Source: Siphonodentalium dalli
Lineage: Eukaryota > Mollusca > Scaphopoda > Gadilida > Siphonodentaliidae
Direction of reading: 5' to 3'
Length of the DNA: 64,000 bases
NCBI GenBank assembly: GCA_032622095.1
Contig: CP136067.1
Span: 54,291,899 to 54,355,898 of the forward strand
Position numbers and translations under genes: made by a program. Below are positions 43,150 through 54,412 of this stretch, one piece after another. The first letter of the stretch is position 1. The number at the start of each line of letters is the position of its first letter. A model generated the notes under the pieces. That model made no database searches, had not been told where the DNA came from, and saw only the letters and a list, made by a program, of their open reading frames with translations.

Positions 43150-43362
43150 ACCGTTCCTGTTCCCCTGATGTTGTATAAGTATCCTTACTACAACATCGGA
43201 TATAATCAGAGACGTAGAATTGGTATGTTTTAATATTAATGTGTTATTAATTTTAACCCTTTAAAAAAAATTCTTTATATTAACAACTAGGTATATTATA
43301 CATATTCTGTTGATGTTATATAAGTACCCTTTACTACAGCAATGGATATAATTGGGACATAT
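43150..43362 (+). repeat. Imperfect duplication, units about 147 bp apart
   Basis: 'GATGTTGTATAAGTATCCTT', 'ACTACAACATCGGATATAAT' (43168-43208) resembles 'GATGTTATATAAGTACCCTT', 'TACTACAGCAATGGATATAA' (43313-43353). Confidence 0.65.
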
Positions 43363-43438
43363 AATATACGGTATCTTTAATAATATTTTATTATTTTTTA
43401 AATTTAAATTTTTATTGTAATAAAGATGTCTCTTGCCA

Positions 43439-43459
43439 CAACAACAACAACAACAACAC
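43439..43459. repeat. (AAC)n microsatellite
   Basis: ACAACAACAACAACAACAAC. The glutamine and cysteine runs in overlapping frames come from it. Confidence 0.8.
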
Positions 43460-43740
43460 AGTTGTTTGAACTCTTTTTGGGGACACATTTGCTTTATACT
43501 ATTTCCCCCAAAAAGACAGGAGAAACATCTGATGTTTAAATGCTCCTATTTCACTTCAAATTATTTTCATAATGACATTTTCAAACTAACATGTTCTCAT
43601 AATGTTATAAAAATATCAACATGTTCTGTCCCAGTCCATGGAGAAAAAATATTCCCAATATTGGAAGCTCCTGACTCAATATTATAATTTTATACCTCTA
43701 TTAAACCAATACAAATGTTCAGGGAAGGGCTACACCATAC

Positions 43741-43993
43741 TTAACCCTTTCATGCGCTGGTGCAGATAAAAGATCCTGTGCCAGTGCTTTCTTTTATAAA
43801 TGCGAGTCTCCCATTAAGAGCCTCGCATATATAAGAAAATAAACTGGCTTACAAGTCAAGGTAAATATTGTTTGGCTGGGGTATTCTCTTTGTATGTATG
43901 AGGCTTCCATTGGGAGACTCAGTTATATAAGACAATGCATTGACTCAGGGTTTTCGCAAAATTTTCATGAAGATCCATTCATGGAAGGGTTAA
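43741..43993 (+). mobile_element. TTAA-2 MITE, copy 3
   Basis: TTAACCCTTTCATGCGCTGG...CCATTCATGGAAGGGTTAA. Both hairpins are present but their stems are mismatched (for example AAATAAACTGGC), so it is an older copy. Confidence 0.85.
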
Positions 43994-44925
43994 AAAGAGG
44001 GACTATGAGTCTTGTACATACTGAAATGTAAGTCTGTGAACCGGACCATTCTAACAGCAAATGTGTTGAAATTATTGGCCAGTTATGGTCATTGACATGT
44101 TGAAACCTTCTTTTATGGCTGTCATTGTGGCAGAATCTAATATAATTTATCATTCACATGAATATCAAAATCAAGCTACTAGTAGTTATCTCAAAAGAAA
44201 CACTCGAAATCTTAATCTTAAGCAAATTATATTCAAAAATATTTTTATGTTTTACAACCAATGGCTTTATAGGGGTCTTGTCAAAACTCTTAATGAGCAT
44301 TTATGTTGTATTATTTAATACGCTGCTTTCAAACTGATTTTTTCAGTTTACATACCACACTCAAGATAATATTCCCGAGCTGAAAACCGACCCCAGCGCC
44401 AACATTGTCTGACCTCATAAATAGTCCTCTGATGTGCAAATGGTCGCATGCCAATCTTTCATAATTCAGTAATTATTTCTGTTTTTGCAGCGTTTCTAAA
44501 ATGTTGGAAAAATATTGCGAATGAGAGCTTGATTAAATATGTACACATTAACGGTATCAGCTCCTCTGTGAATCATACTGATCAGCACACAGACCTCAGA
44601 CTTTTAGAATTCTGAGAATGTGCCAACTGAATTGGAAATGAGCTTCGGCAAAGGAGCGCTTAGATCTTGCTTTTAGTGATATAAGATATTAGCCCAAGTT
44701 TTATCTTGAGAAGTAACTTCAAAGTAATTTATAGCTTTGACCATGGGTCCATGGAATGAGATTCAGCGGAAATTTTTTTTAATGCACTTCATAGAAGTTT
44801 TATGACTTACATGTAGTTATAATTCTGAATATTTTAGAAAGCCCAAACCAAAATGCCTGGTTAATAATAATAAATTCTAAATGAATACGAGTTCATTAAT
44901 ATTTCCATGTTTAGAGTGACATGTA
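43994..44925. other. Unassigned stretch
   Basis: No named repeat. The frame at 44085-44318 (77 codons) has no recognisable domain. Confidence 0.3.
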
Positions 44926-45019
44926 CATGTATATAATAATATTTGTATAGCGCTTATCCCCAATAAGTGGGCCCTAAGTGCTTGACATAAACATGAAATA
45001 TAAATATATACAAAATCAG
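44926..45019 (-). mobile_element. 3'UTR and tail of a non-LTR retrotransposon
   Basis: On the minus strand: 'GTCAAGCACTTAGGGCCCAC', 'TTATTGGGGATAAGCGCTAT' and 'ACAAATATTATTATA'. The '-GCGCTATA-' plus ATT-rich end resembles many CR1/L2-group tails and follows the stop codon of the ORF2 remnant directly. Confidence 0.7.
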
Positions 45020-45268
45020 TCATTTTCTGAAACGCCACGCAAACAAGTAAGTTTTTATTGACTTTTTGAAGTCGTCGAGAGATGGTGACTCTTTTATGTT
45101 CAATGGCAGAGGATTCCAAGCATTTGGACATGAAACTTTAAAAGAACGGTAGCCAACCGTGATCAAATTAGCACCAGATGGTGTCAAAAGAAGTTTGTCC
45201 TCTGAATGAAGTGATCGGTGTTGGACATATGGAAAAAGGATATCACTTAAGTATGCTGGAAGAGCATA
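45020..45268 (-). pseudogene. Non-LTR retrotransposon ORF2 C-terminus (CR1/L2-like), minus strand
   Basis: Minus-strand translation ending at the TGA complement at 45020-45022: LPAYLSDILFPYVQHRSLHS, EDKLLLTPSGANLITVGYRS, FKVSCPNAWNPLPLNIKESP, SLDDFKKSIKTYLFAWRFRK. It matches the LINE pattern of an 'R-LRS' region, an aromatic-flanked 'RSF--s-P-aWN-LP--I', and a final 'F-KsIKTYLF' helix. Upstream of about 45265 the frame meets a stop, so the copy is truncated and decayed. It belongs to a different family from 40340-40507 (NPLPLNIK against NSLPGEIR). Confidence 0.8.
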
Positions 45269-45460
45269 CTATAGTTCTGTTCTATGGTAGAGTTTGAGTG
45301 AACTAATCTGCAACGACGTTCAGGATATTTGAATCTGATTAATATTAATGTCATCAGTATATTTTATAACGTTTCGGTCCTTTCATGGACAATTGTATGC
45401 ATCTTTAACACGTTCTTACTACATTCTCATCGACAAGTTGTTCCCTTACGAAATGTTCAG

Positions 45461-45848
45461 TTAACCCTTTACCCAACAGAAGGGCCCTGTGCCAATGCAT
45501 TCTCTTATATATGCGAGTCGACCATAGGTCGCCTCGCATATATAAGAGAATGCATTGGCTTAACACATTAAAAATTATAAAATTGTTAAAGAATGTAAGA
45601 AAAAATGGTAAAAAGATTTTTTTTAGACCAATGCATTCTTATATATATGCGAGGCGACCTATGGTCGACTCGCATATATAAGAGAATGCATTGGCACAGG
45701 GAATAACTGTAACCATCACAATGTGGTCAATGAGCCGGTTCCAAAGATATCCATATTTGTATGGTTTTATTGAGACAGACCCAAGATAATTTAGGCTGTT
45801 GCAGCTTTATTTGGCCGTTTTTGGCCGGTTTGTTGGGTAAAGGGTTAA
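45461..45848 (+). mobile_element. TTAA-1 double-hairpin MITE, copy 3
   Basis: A 388-bp element with termini identical to copy 1. The spacer between the hairpins is shortened and 'GGCCGTTTTTGGCCGG' shows a small duplication near the right end. Confidence 0.9.
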
Positions 45849-46009
45849 TAAAATAACTTATTATCTGAACATTTCTCAACAAGGAATAGGAATGGATTAC
45901 TCTCTCGTCTTCTGTCTGTCATCTGCTTATATTTCCATAACATTCCTTTAAATTAAATAATAGATCTTTCTATCATATACTTTTATAACTAGTGGAAGAA
46001 TCCATTTAG

Positions 46010-46366
46010 TTAAAGTGATGTGAAACACTCCGGTTGGGTAATCAAATAGAAATGGAGAAAAATCTTGCTCAAAGTAGTTATTTTTATGAATATTAATCAA
46101 AATTTACAAAATACCGTCAGTCATATATATTTATTAAATGCAATGAATATCGATGGCGAAATCATTTGGTTAGTTTATCGCCGAATCGAGATGTAAATAT
46201 TTACAATTGAGCGTAGTTCAGACGGTGTTTTCTATGGAGTTGTATGGTCAATATCTCAAGATTTTGGGCGATGTTAGTAGAATGCTACATTCCCCCAGTT
46301 GCCATAGCGCCTGAGTACTAATTTATCAGTTTCACGCACCTGAACATGTCCATAATACGTCTTTAA
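46010..46366 (+). mobile_element. TTAA-5 family element, copy 2
   Basis: A 357-bp element, TTAAAGTGATGTGAAACACT...ACGTCTTTAA. Relative of 2593-2922 in opposite orientation. TTAA is duplicated at both edges inside the TTAA-3 right end. Confidence 0.8.
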
Positions 46367-46419
46367 CAAAGGGTAAATACTCTGAAGTTCTAATACTAGA
46401 GCCAATTCATTCATAAATG

Positions 46420-46747
46420 TTAACCTCTTTGCTGCTAAATGACATTATGACATCGTGTGCTGGGCTGTTGACATTATTGCCATTTTCCAGTTGAAAAATG
46501 AAACGGTTATATCACAAGAATCATAAAACTGACTCAGTTGAAAGGCTATTATCGTTCACTCGTAGAACATCATACACTGTTTGAAACTTCAAGATAGTTA
46601 TTCCGATGAACCAATCTGAGTTCCAGTATTGAGTAATGGCCTACTGCTAGTGTGCTGAAGTAGGTCCGTAGGTAATACGGACCATATAGCACATGATTGC
46701 ACTTTTACATCTAATAGTTATGGATGTCATAGCAGCGAAGAGGTTAA
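46420..46747 (+). mobile_element. TTAA-4 family MITE, copy 3
   Basis: A 328-bp element, TTAACCTCTTTGCTGCTAAA...CAGCGAAGAGGTTAA. The inner 'GACATTATGACATCGTGTGC' and 'GATGTCATAGCAGCG' extend the inverted ends. Confidence 0.9.
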
Positions 46748-47556
46748 AGTCTATAGAGTCCTCCATATTTATGAAAAGAAAAGGATTTAAGTGATCAATA
46801 GCAGAATTTACCGCTATTTAGAGAAATCAATTTTAAGAGCCACATCTGAAGCAGAGTTCTTTCTTTAACTCTTCCCCCGAAGAAACATCTGTCAATCTGA
46901 AAATTTATCACTAAAGTCGCTATTCGCTAAAGACTTCTGGAGTTTGCGGAATATACCTCTCAATCCATAAAAAAAATCAGTAAGAAAGAACAATTGAATT
47001 GTCTGAATAGGATTTCATTTAAGTCATATTCTTGGCTTTGCGTTTCGCATTGATTGTAGAATGATGCACGTACAGGAAGCTTCTGTATTAAGATTCTACA
47101 TCATCTATTTGCTCAGCGAGACAATTTCTTTGGTATTTAAGAAAGAATTCCTGTGTGTTCGATACAATATGCTTGCATTTCCTGATCCGAACTAAAGATA
47201 TAGAGTAGCACTTGTCAAAATGCGCCAATCACATTCGTAGCCAGTTTTTCAAATATGGCACGAACAAGTTTTTCGACGATGATCACAATCATAGCTAGCT
47301 TTTAATATTCTCAGATAGAACGAGACTTCTTATTCACATTTCAAGCTAACTAAATTTTTTTTTTTAAATAGAAAAATGCTAAATTTATTTTAATCTGCCT
47401 CCCTCTGAGGGCTTTAATGGCCAATTTGTATACATCATAAGAATGTAAAGCTTCAACTAATTCCTGCCTTGCTCCACCTCCATTTTTTTTTCGCAAACGT
47501 AATTTAAAACAGACCATATCACATGGTCAAACGTAGCTAGCTATGAATGTGGTCAG
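46748..47556. other. Unassigned stretch
   Basis: No repeat or exon recognised. Confidence 0.3.
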
Positions 47557-47645
47557 GGGGGGGGGGGGGGGATGTGATCAATGCTTTGTGACAATGGCTC
47601 CATCAGTGTAAGCAATTGCCCAGATACATGACCCCCCCCCCCCCC
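47557..47645. repeat. Facing G-run and C-run
   Basis: A run of about 16 G (47557-47572) and a run of about 14 C (47631-47645) lie 60 bp apart and could pair as a stem, with 'ATGTGATC' and 'GATACATGA' beside them. Either run could also form a quadruplex or i-motif. Confidence 0.7.
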
Positions 47646-48598
47646 TCTGTATCATGAACACCAATCAAACTATCTGTATCTGTAGTGTTGAAACGACTAA
47701 CGTATTTATTAGTCGGCAGCCCTTATTCGACAAGTCGACACCTACTATATATGGAACAATTAAAATCCCACAAAGTGTTTTCTGCCCAGTTCAACATGTT
47801 AGATATACGATTTTTAACAGCTGTTTGTCACTCATATCATAATATTGGGGTAAACTTCAGCGTTGAATTTATTTTCGCGTGCGATCGTGGCAAAGTAAAG
47901 GTCATAATTACTGTAGAGAGACTTCGAAATAGCTGGATTTAACAAGCTTCCTAACTTCTGGCGTATGTACAGTCAATTGTTTCCTCCGATGATATCACAA
48001 CTGCTCATGTATATGTGGTTCTATGTGTTAATTACAGGTGTGACATTTTACGTATAATGTTCAGCAAGCTATTCCGCTATACCCTGTAACTGATGGTCTA
48101 TACATTAGGGATGTGTGGGTTATATGAAATCTGACAGAGAAAAGAGAAACATCCAGCGCTCAGTGAGGAGTTAATGGACCCGTGGTCACTTCGGAATTGG
48201 TTTGATTTTGTATCAGCCACCGCCTCGTTAAAACAATCTTAACATCGGATGTAAAATGTCATAGATTAAAGGTGCCACACTTTGAATATGTCAACGTGTA
48301 CAGTAACTCTGCTGATGCGACTTATAGCCGAACAATGATTGTCCCAAAGAGACATCAAAGGTGTCCCGCTATTCCGGCAAATAACAGGTCGCTATCTCTC
48401 TCGTGATGACTGAATATCTAGATCAGCCACATGTTAGTGTGGCCATGACCAGGCAGTTATATTTGGGGTCCATTGCAATCCTCTGTGCCTTTATACACAG
48501 TGACGATAACTATGGAAGTAGACTGCATGCATCAATGATTGCTCCCAAATGAAACGTTTATCTATACCTTTCTGTGAAATATGGCGATCAGTCGATTG
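47646..48598. other. Unassigned stretch
   Basis: No repeat or exon recognised. Frames at 47654-47942 overlap each other in two phases without a domain. Confidence 0.3.
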
Positions 48599-48980
48599 TT
48601 AACCCTTTACCCAACAAACCGGCCAAAACCGGCCAAATAAAGCTTCAACAGCCTAAAATATCTTCGGTCTGTCTCAATAGAACCATACAAATATGGATAT
48701 CATTGGAACCGGCTCCTTGACCACACTGTGATAGTTAGTTATGCCCTGTGCCAATGCATTCTCTTATATATGCGAGTCGACCATAGGTCGCCTCACATAT
48801 ATAAGAGAATGCATTGGCCTAAAAAAAAATCTTTTTTTTACCATTTTTTCTTACATTCTTTAACAATTTTTAATGTGTTAAGCCGATGCATTCTCTTATA
48901 TATGCGAGGCGACCTATGGTCGACTCGCATATATAAGAGAATGCATTGGCACAGGGCCTTTCTGTTGGGTAAAGGGTTAA
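48599..48980 (-). mobile_element. TTAA-1 double-hairpin MITE, copy 4
   Basis: A 382-bp element, same orientation as copy 2. Stem substitutions (CCTCACATATATAAG, AAGCCGATGC) break a few pairs. TTAACCCTTTACCCAACA termini are intact. The 128-codon frame 48728-49114 is mostly this repeat. Confidence 0.9.
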
Positions 48981-49138
48981 TAGATTATCGCCAAAATCTA
49001 GTCGCTGTCGACAAATCATTTCAACACTTCATCCCTGAACAGTTTTGTGACTACCTATTAATGCACTATGAACTTTACCAACTGAATCACACTGGGTCCT
49101 TGCTCTCTGCATAGTGTTTGATTTATCAATTTATAGTG

Positions 49139-49420
49139 TTTAACCCTTTTATACTACATAAATTAAATAGACAAAATATAATACCAGAAGGAGCAGCTGG
49201 AAGGAGTGCTATTTATTTGAAGGAAATGTTCAGATAATAAGTTCAACAAACAACCTGTGGTCAGAACATTTCCTGAGGGATAACTACTCATCAATGAGTA
49301 TATAGTATAGAACCCTTTCTTTACTATATAACAATTGTCGAGTAGTTCCCATAGGTTGTTTGTTGAACTTATTGTCTGAACATTTCCCACCAATGAATCC
49401 TTCAGCACTTGTAAATTGAG
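49139..49420 (-). mobile_element. TTAA-3 copies, tandem or rearranged
   Basis: 'TTTAACCCTTTTATACTACA' begins one copy, with the palindrome 'GATAATAAGTTCAACAAACA'. 'ATGAGTATATAGTATAGAAC' closes it. It is followed at once by 'CCCTTTCTTTACTATATAAC' and a second 'TTGTTTGTTGAACTTATTGT'. Confidence 0.6.
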
Positions 49421-49469
49421 CGAGATGGCTTGAAAAATTGTGATAAAATGAATAAGAAGTCTTATCTTA

Positions 49470-49683
49470 CAGTAATGTCCTAAATTATCGACCCCTAAAC
49501 CACAGCAGAATTATGGGAAATTTTCAGGATTTTGTTGGAAATATGGCTTGCTGCCATTCATCGGAAAGCTCTCGGTGAGAGCTTTTCGATGAATGGAAAC
49601 GAGCCATATTTCCGACTAAATCCTGAAAAATTTCCCATAATTCTGCTGCGGTTAAAGGGTCATATACTTCAGGCATTAATGTA
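49470..49683. mobile_element. FB-TA foldback, copy 4
   Basis: CAGTAATGTCCTAAATTATC GACC...GGTCATATACTTCAGGCATTA. Left and right outer arms differ (ATAATCGACCCC against GGGTCATATACTTC), while the inner arms from 'CAGCAGAATTATGGGAAATT' are nearly perfect. Forms a sub-family with copy 5. Confidence 0.85.
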
Positions 49684-50365
49684 TGTTCAGAAAATAAGAA
49701 ACTTTCTTAGAATTGGGAATTTCGGGGTCATAAATTGGAAATAAACCTGACTATTTCCCATTGGGAATGGGGGCCATTTTCTTCCCCTGACGCTGCTAAA
49801 TTATACCTGAGTGCAAACGGATGCACCTGTCTCAGGGAAAGACTGCGTGATGCTAAAGCTTAAAGTTAGCCATGGAGCCTTGAAGATTATAGGCATCTTT
49901 AAGTCTTATTAAATCACTGAGGCTCAAGACAAATAAGAGTAGCATTGAGTGATAGATTGATAACTAAATTGATGTGAGCAATATGTTATTTGTCAGAAGA
50001 CTTGTCAAACTTGTGGAATATAAATTGCCAATAATCACCTACCTCAGCCTACTTTTATTGAATATGTTTTCTGAGGAGATTGAGTACATTTTAGCCACAA
50101 AGCTTCTCGGAATTCTTTAAGTACACCTTTTAATAGGGATGAGGTCATTGGGGACAATTCAATTTACGCTTGCATATGAATGTACTCGAAGGATCCAAAT
50201 TGATGCTACCATTTTATTCAGTTCTTAAAGTGATGCCTAAGATTCATCATTTGTGAGACAATGTTCCGAAAGATTACACAGAGAATAACAATCTATGAAT
50301 CATTAGTAACTGTTATTTACTCAGACACAACATGAGTAACATGAGAATGAGATAAATAACTATTA
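49684..50365. other. Unassigned stretch
   Basis: No repeat or exon recognised. Confidence 0.3.
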
Positions 50366-50693
50366 TTAACCCCTTCGCTGCTAAATGACGTTATGACGTC
50401 GTGTGCTGGGCTGTTGACGTTATTGCCATTTTCCAATGGGAAACTATAACGGGAATACCACAAGAACTATAAAACTGACTCAGTTGAAAGGCTATTATCG
50501 TTCACAATCGTGGAACATCATACACTGTTAGAAACTTGGAGATATAGTTATTCCGATACACCAATCTCTGAGTTCCAGTTATGTATAATGGCCTACTTCT
50601 AGTGTGCTGAAGTAGGTCCGTAGTACATATAGCACATGTCGTGCACTTTTACGTCCGTAATAGTTATGGACGTCATAGCGGCGAAGAGGTTAA
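50366..50693 (+). mobile_element. TTAA-4 family MITE, copy 4
   Basis: A 328-bp element, TTAACCCCTTCGCTGCTAAA...CATAGCGGCGAAGAGGTTAA. The inverted ends include GACGTTATGACGTC. Best-preserved copy. Confidence 0.9.
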
Positions 50694-50724
50694 ACTACAA
50701 TATTTACACACAACAACAAAATTG

Positions 50725-51050
50725 CCGTCATCACCATTATCACTGCCTCATCATTGTTGTCACCACCAATATCATCATGATCATCACCATCATGATCATC
50801 GTCATCTCCAATATCATCATTATCATCACCACCTCATCATCGTCAGCACTAATATCATCATCATTGACATTTTCGTCATCATTGTCAGCATCATCGTGTT
50901 CACCATAATCACTGCCTCATCATTGTCATCATCAATATCATCAATATCATCACCACCTCATCATCGTCATCACTAATATCATCATGATCATCACTACTTC
51001 ATCATCATCACTATTAACATCATCATCATTAACATTTTGGTCATCATCAA
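50725..51050. repeat. Imperfect (ATC)n microsatellite
   Basis: About 320 bp of ATC/CAT/TCA words with internal higher-order repeats ('ATCATCACCACCTCATCATC' about 100 bp apart). Histidine- and serine/isoleucine-rich frames (50636-50976) come from it and are not genes. Confidence 0.9.
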
Positions 51051-51248
51051 TAATAATCGACCCATAAACCACAGCAGAATTATGGGAAATTTTTCAGGAT
51101 TTAGTCAGAAATATGGCTTGCTGCCATTCATCGGAAAGCTCTCGTGGAGAGCTTTCCGATGAATGGCAACAAGCCATATTTCCGACTAAATCCTGAAAAA
51201 TTTCCCATAATTCTGCTGTGGTTAAAAGGGTCATATACTTCGGACTGT
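51051..51248. mobile_element. FB-TA foldback, copy 5
   Basis: Starts at the end of the ATC tract (AATCGACCCATAAACCACAG) and ends 'GGTCATATACTTCGGACTGT'. Inner arms and the GAAAGCTCTCGTGGAGAGCT centre are near perfect. Confidence 0.85.
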
Positions 51249-51369
51249 ATGTCTATTTAAATACGCAAGAGAGGGGTAATGAGGCTCTGTATTTCTGTGA
51301 CTTTGTATACGCTGTATAGAACTTTATATGATTTAATTATACCGGTATTTAAATAGCAGATCAAGTGTT

Positions 51370-51636
51370 TTAACCCTTTCATGACGAGAGCTGCATTGCT
51401 GCTGCATTTAAAGACCCTGTGCCAGTGCATTCTCAATTTCTCATATATATGCTAGTCTCCCATAGGGAGTCTCGCATATACAATGCACTGGATTACAAGG
51501 TCAAGGTAAATATTGTTAGGCCAGTGCATTCTCTTATATATGTGAGGTTCCCTATGGGAGACTCGCATATATAAGAAAATGCATTGGCACAGGGTTTCAC
51601 TAAAATTTCAGGAAGTTGCGGTCATGGAAGGGTTAA
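51370..51636 (+). mobile_element. TTAA-2 MITE, copy 4
   Basis: A 267-bp element, TTAACCCTTTCATGACGAGA...GCGGTCATGGAAGGGTTAA, with two hairpins. The left hairpin lost part of an arm (CGCATATACAATGCACTGG). Confidence 0.85.
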
Positions 51637-52393
51637 ACTGGTTAACATTATTGCACAAGTTTTCTGTGCGAGAACCAAATGTTGGAGTTGTACCTTTAAT
51701 ACTGCGGGACAAATGAGTGCGATAACATCAACCCTTTCACACCAATGTGTCATTCTATGTTTATTGCACACCTGAGCATGTGTCTTGCAATTAACTGAAA
51801 TTTAGATTGATAACTAGTGAATTATGTACAGTTTACCTCATAGTAGTGAAAACCTTTACCATTAAAGTTCACATCATCAAGAACATTGCCACTGTAATTG
51901 GTCTGTAATTTAGTTGTTTAAGGACAAAGAAATTTTTTTATTGAATTTTTGAAACCTTCAATAATTTGCAAAATGTAATCAATGGGTGTACAATTATAGA
52001 ATTTTATCTTATTGTCAAAATATGTAAAAATAAAACCTTAATAAAGGGCTTAAAGTTTGTTCATCTTCAGATCACGCCCACTCTTGTCATGGAAGCTTCC
52101 TATAAATCTGTCATTCCATTTCCCTCTATATGAAGCTGTGCAATTACATTGATTGCTTCTTCATTGTGGCGCTGATTTCAGGCTAATTACGTAACTGTCA
52201 CCTAATGAATTGAATTTGAATCCCTTTATAGACAAATAGATTACCCATTCCATTAGCACATTTTTTCACCACCTTTACTCCATTCTGCCTTCCTGATAAG
52301 CGATATCTAATTCTGTCTTTAGTGTCATTGGAGTTGTCAATCTGGTTCCTAACAAACTTCAAGCTCAGTCATTGCAATATACTGTATGCAGCC
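51637..52393. other. Unassigned stretch
   Basis: No repeat or exon recognised. Confidence 0.3.
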
Positions 52394-52520
52394 CTGGAAC
52401 TTAGGAAAAATGTCCCACGACAAATTTAATGCTGTAGCATGTTCAATTCCACATGTTGCCATGGCATTTTCCACGGCATTGCTTATTGTCGTGGCCAATT
52501 TTGAGGACTGATGTGTCATC
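52391..52520 (+). repeat. 'CAGCCCTGGAACTTAGG' repeat, copy 1
   Basis: 'GCAGCCCTGGAACTTAGGAA', 'AAATTTAATGCTGTAGCATG', 'TTCCACGGCATTGCTTATTG' and 'GTCGTGGCCAATTTTGAGG' recur at 62500-62625. CAGCCCTGG is also the terminus of 61907-62361, so a hAT-like origin is possible. Confidence 0.55.
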
Positions 52521-52924
52521 TGGGTGGGTATCCAGGTAGTGTATAGAGAATAGATATATATAAAAGGGTTGGATCTGGTGTGGTGACTTGGGGGTAACCT
52601 GGCAGATGTTATAACGCTGTTAGATTTTCACCCTTTTGATCTAAAACAAATTTAATTTAAAAAACCAATTAAATTGAGTATGGTGTTCAATCTAAAAAAA
52701 AGAAAATTATACCAAAAAAAATATATATTAATAAAATGTGCACCAGACGCCCAAAGGGGGATGCCGCAGTCTAAGATACAAATTTGCACAAAGCACACAA
52801 AAGGGCCACTTTGTGCAGGCCTACAGGGCCTGTGGCCCCAACTAGCTCCGACGCTGAATAAATGCTCCAGAAGGGAGCCTGTTTCAGCTCGTAGATAATA
52901 AAAGTGCAGGAGTCCAATTTTGGA

Positions 52925-53030
52925 GGGAAATATTCAGATAATAAGTCCACAGGTTGTTTGTTGAACTTATTATCTGAACATTTCCTAAGGGAACTACTAA
53001 TCAATGAGTATTTAGTATAGAAAGGGTTAA
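52925..53030 (-). mobile_element. TTAA-3 partial copy
   Basis: 'GAAATATTCAGATAATAAGT', 'TTGTTTGTTGAACTTATTAT', 'CTGAACATTTCCTAAGGGAA' and 'TTAGTATAGAAAGGGTTAA' (TTAA 53027-53030). Confidence 0.75.
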
Positions 53031-53427
53031 TAGGGATGTTCAGGTAATTTACACATGTAGCTGATCTTACCCTTATCAACAAATGAATGAAAATCAAGAA
53101 CTTTACATCTTTGAGAACACAGATCTATTTATAAAACAGGGATGAATAAGAATAACTATCTGTTCTTTGGAAAGCCAATTCCTAGCCGTCCCTTACTAAA
53201 CAAACCAAAATCTTGAATCTGTCATAGCTTTCAAATGACATCTAACATTAAAATTTACCCATTTTAATCATCGAATTAGGTCAACCTTTAAAAAAAGTTA
53301 GAAGCCACTCATCATCCTTCTTATAGGATATAAATGTATGGTAGGATTGATACACAGTAGTAGCATTATTGAATCCCACCTTTGCTGTCTAAATCTGAAC
53401 TTGAAGGTTATCCCTTCATTGATAATT
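53031..53427. other. Unassigned stretch
   Basis: 'GGATATAAATGTATGGTAGG', 'ATTGATACACAGTAGTAG' (53327-53363) recurs at 54455-54495 on the far side of the head-module-tail repeat. Confidence 0.45.
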
Positions 53428-54412
53428 ATACCCTCACTTTCGAAGAAAATGGGGGATATACTGGATTGACTGCGTCTGTCCGTCACACTTTCTCCCTCCG
53501 CGTGTCCGTCGAGCCGTCTGTCCTTCCGTCGGTCTGTCTGTCCGCCCGACCTCATAACTCGAACAACTATGAACCAATTTCAATAATTTTTTGTATGCAA
53601 TCTCCTTAGGACTGCCTCTCTGCGTGATACTAATTGCGGTTTGGTCCGACTTTTTTTTTTAAAGTTACACCTCATTTTCGACTTATTTTTTTTACTTAGA
53701 AAATTTCTCACTTTTTCGGTTTCCGGATGATATCTCAAGTTTGGATCCTTTAATTACAAATACCGTTGTTTTTGTAGATCAGTCATATCAAGATACAGGT
53801 TGAGTTCGAATTTGAGTTTGATCCGATGATTTTTTTAGAGTTATGCTGAGTTATGGACTTTTTTTTACTTAGAAAATTCAATTTTTCTACTTTTTTTCTT
53901 TGGTTTCCAGATGATAACTAAAGTTGGACTGTTCAATTGAAATTCCGTTTTTGTGTGAGTCAATTATATCAAAATACAGGTCAAGTTCGAATTTGAGTTT
54001 GATCCGATGATTTTTTTCATAGTTATGGGCTTTTCGACTTGGATAATTCAATTTTCTTGTTTTTTCTTTGGTTTCCGGATAATAACTCAAGTTTGGATTG
54101 TTTAATTGGAAAATACAGGTCAAGTTCGAATTTGAGTTTGATCCAATGATTTTTCCCAAAGTTATGGGCCTTTGAATTTTTTTTTTTTAATTTTCTGTTT
54201 TTCTGTATAGTGTACCTTCATGGTGTAATCAACTCCTCCTACAGTTTTGATCATAGATATTTGAAACTTCAGAGTATTGTTACCCACATATCGATATTAT
54301 TAGTCCAAATTTTCCTTTAAAGTTAAAAATCTTTTTTTTTACGGATAATGCGGGTTGAATTTGCCACGGTGGGGGTATGCTAGCACTCGAGTGCACACCT
54401 CTTGTTCTGTTT
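53428..54412 (+). repeat. Head-module-tail repeat, copy 3, three modules
   Basis: Head 'ATTATACCCTCACTTTCGAA', 'GGGGGATATACTGG', CCGTC words. Three tandem modules (about 53705-53880, 53885-54045, 54050-54190) contain 'GGTTTCCGGATGATAACTCA', 'GGTCAAGTTCGAATTTGAGT' and 'TTGATCCGATGATTTTTT'. Tail 'GGTGGGGGTATGCTAGCACT', 'CGAGTGCACACCTCTTGTT'. Confidence 0.8.

Larger units (their letters stand above)
45405..46376 (+). mobile_element. TTAA-3 element with TTAA-1 and TTAA-5 nested in it
   Basis: Left end TTAACACGTTCTTACTACAT at 45405. The left palindrome arm 'CCTTACGAAATGTTCAG' is cut by TTAA-1 (45461-45848). The arm 'AACTTATTATCTGAACATTT' and 'AATAATAGATCTTTCTATC' follow. The right end 'GGAAGAATCCATTTAG' is cut by TTAA-5 (46010-46366) and resumes with 'CAAAGGGTAAAT'. 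Both insertions used TTAA sites. Confidence 0.8.

Noticed and set aside
48728-49114. 128-codon frame as a gene
   Set aside because: Its first two-thirds is the TTAA-1 hairpin DNA; the last about 40 codons match nothing I recognise.
50636-50976. Histidine/serine-rich frames of 90 and 111 codons
   Set aside because: Products of the imperfect ATC microsatellite.
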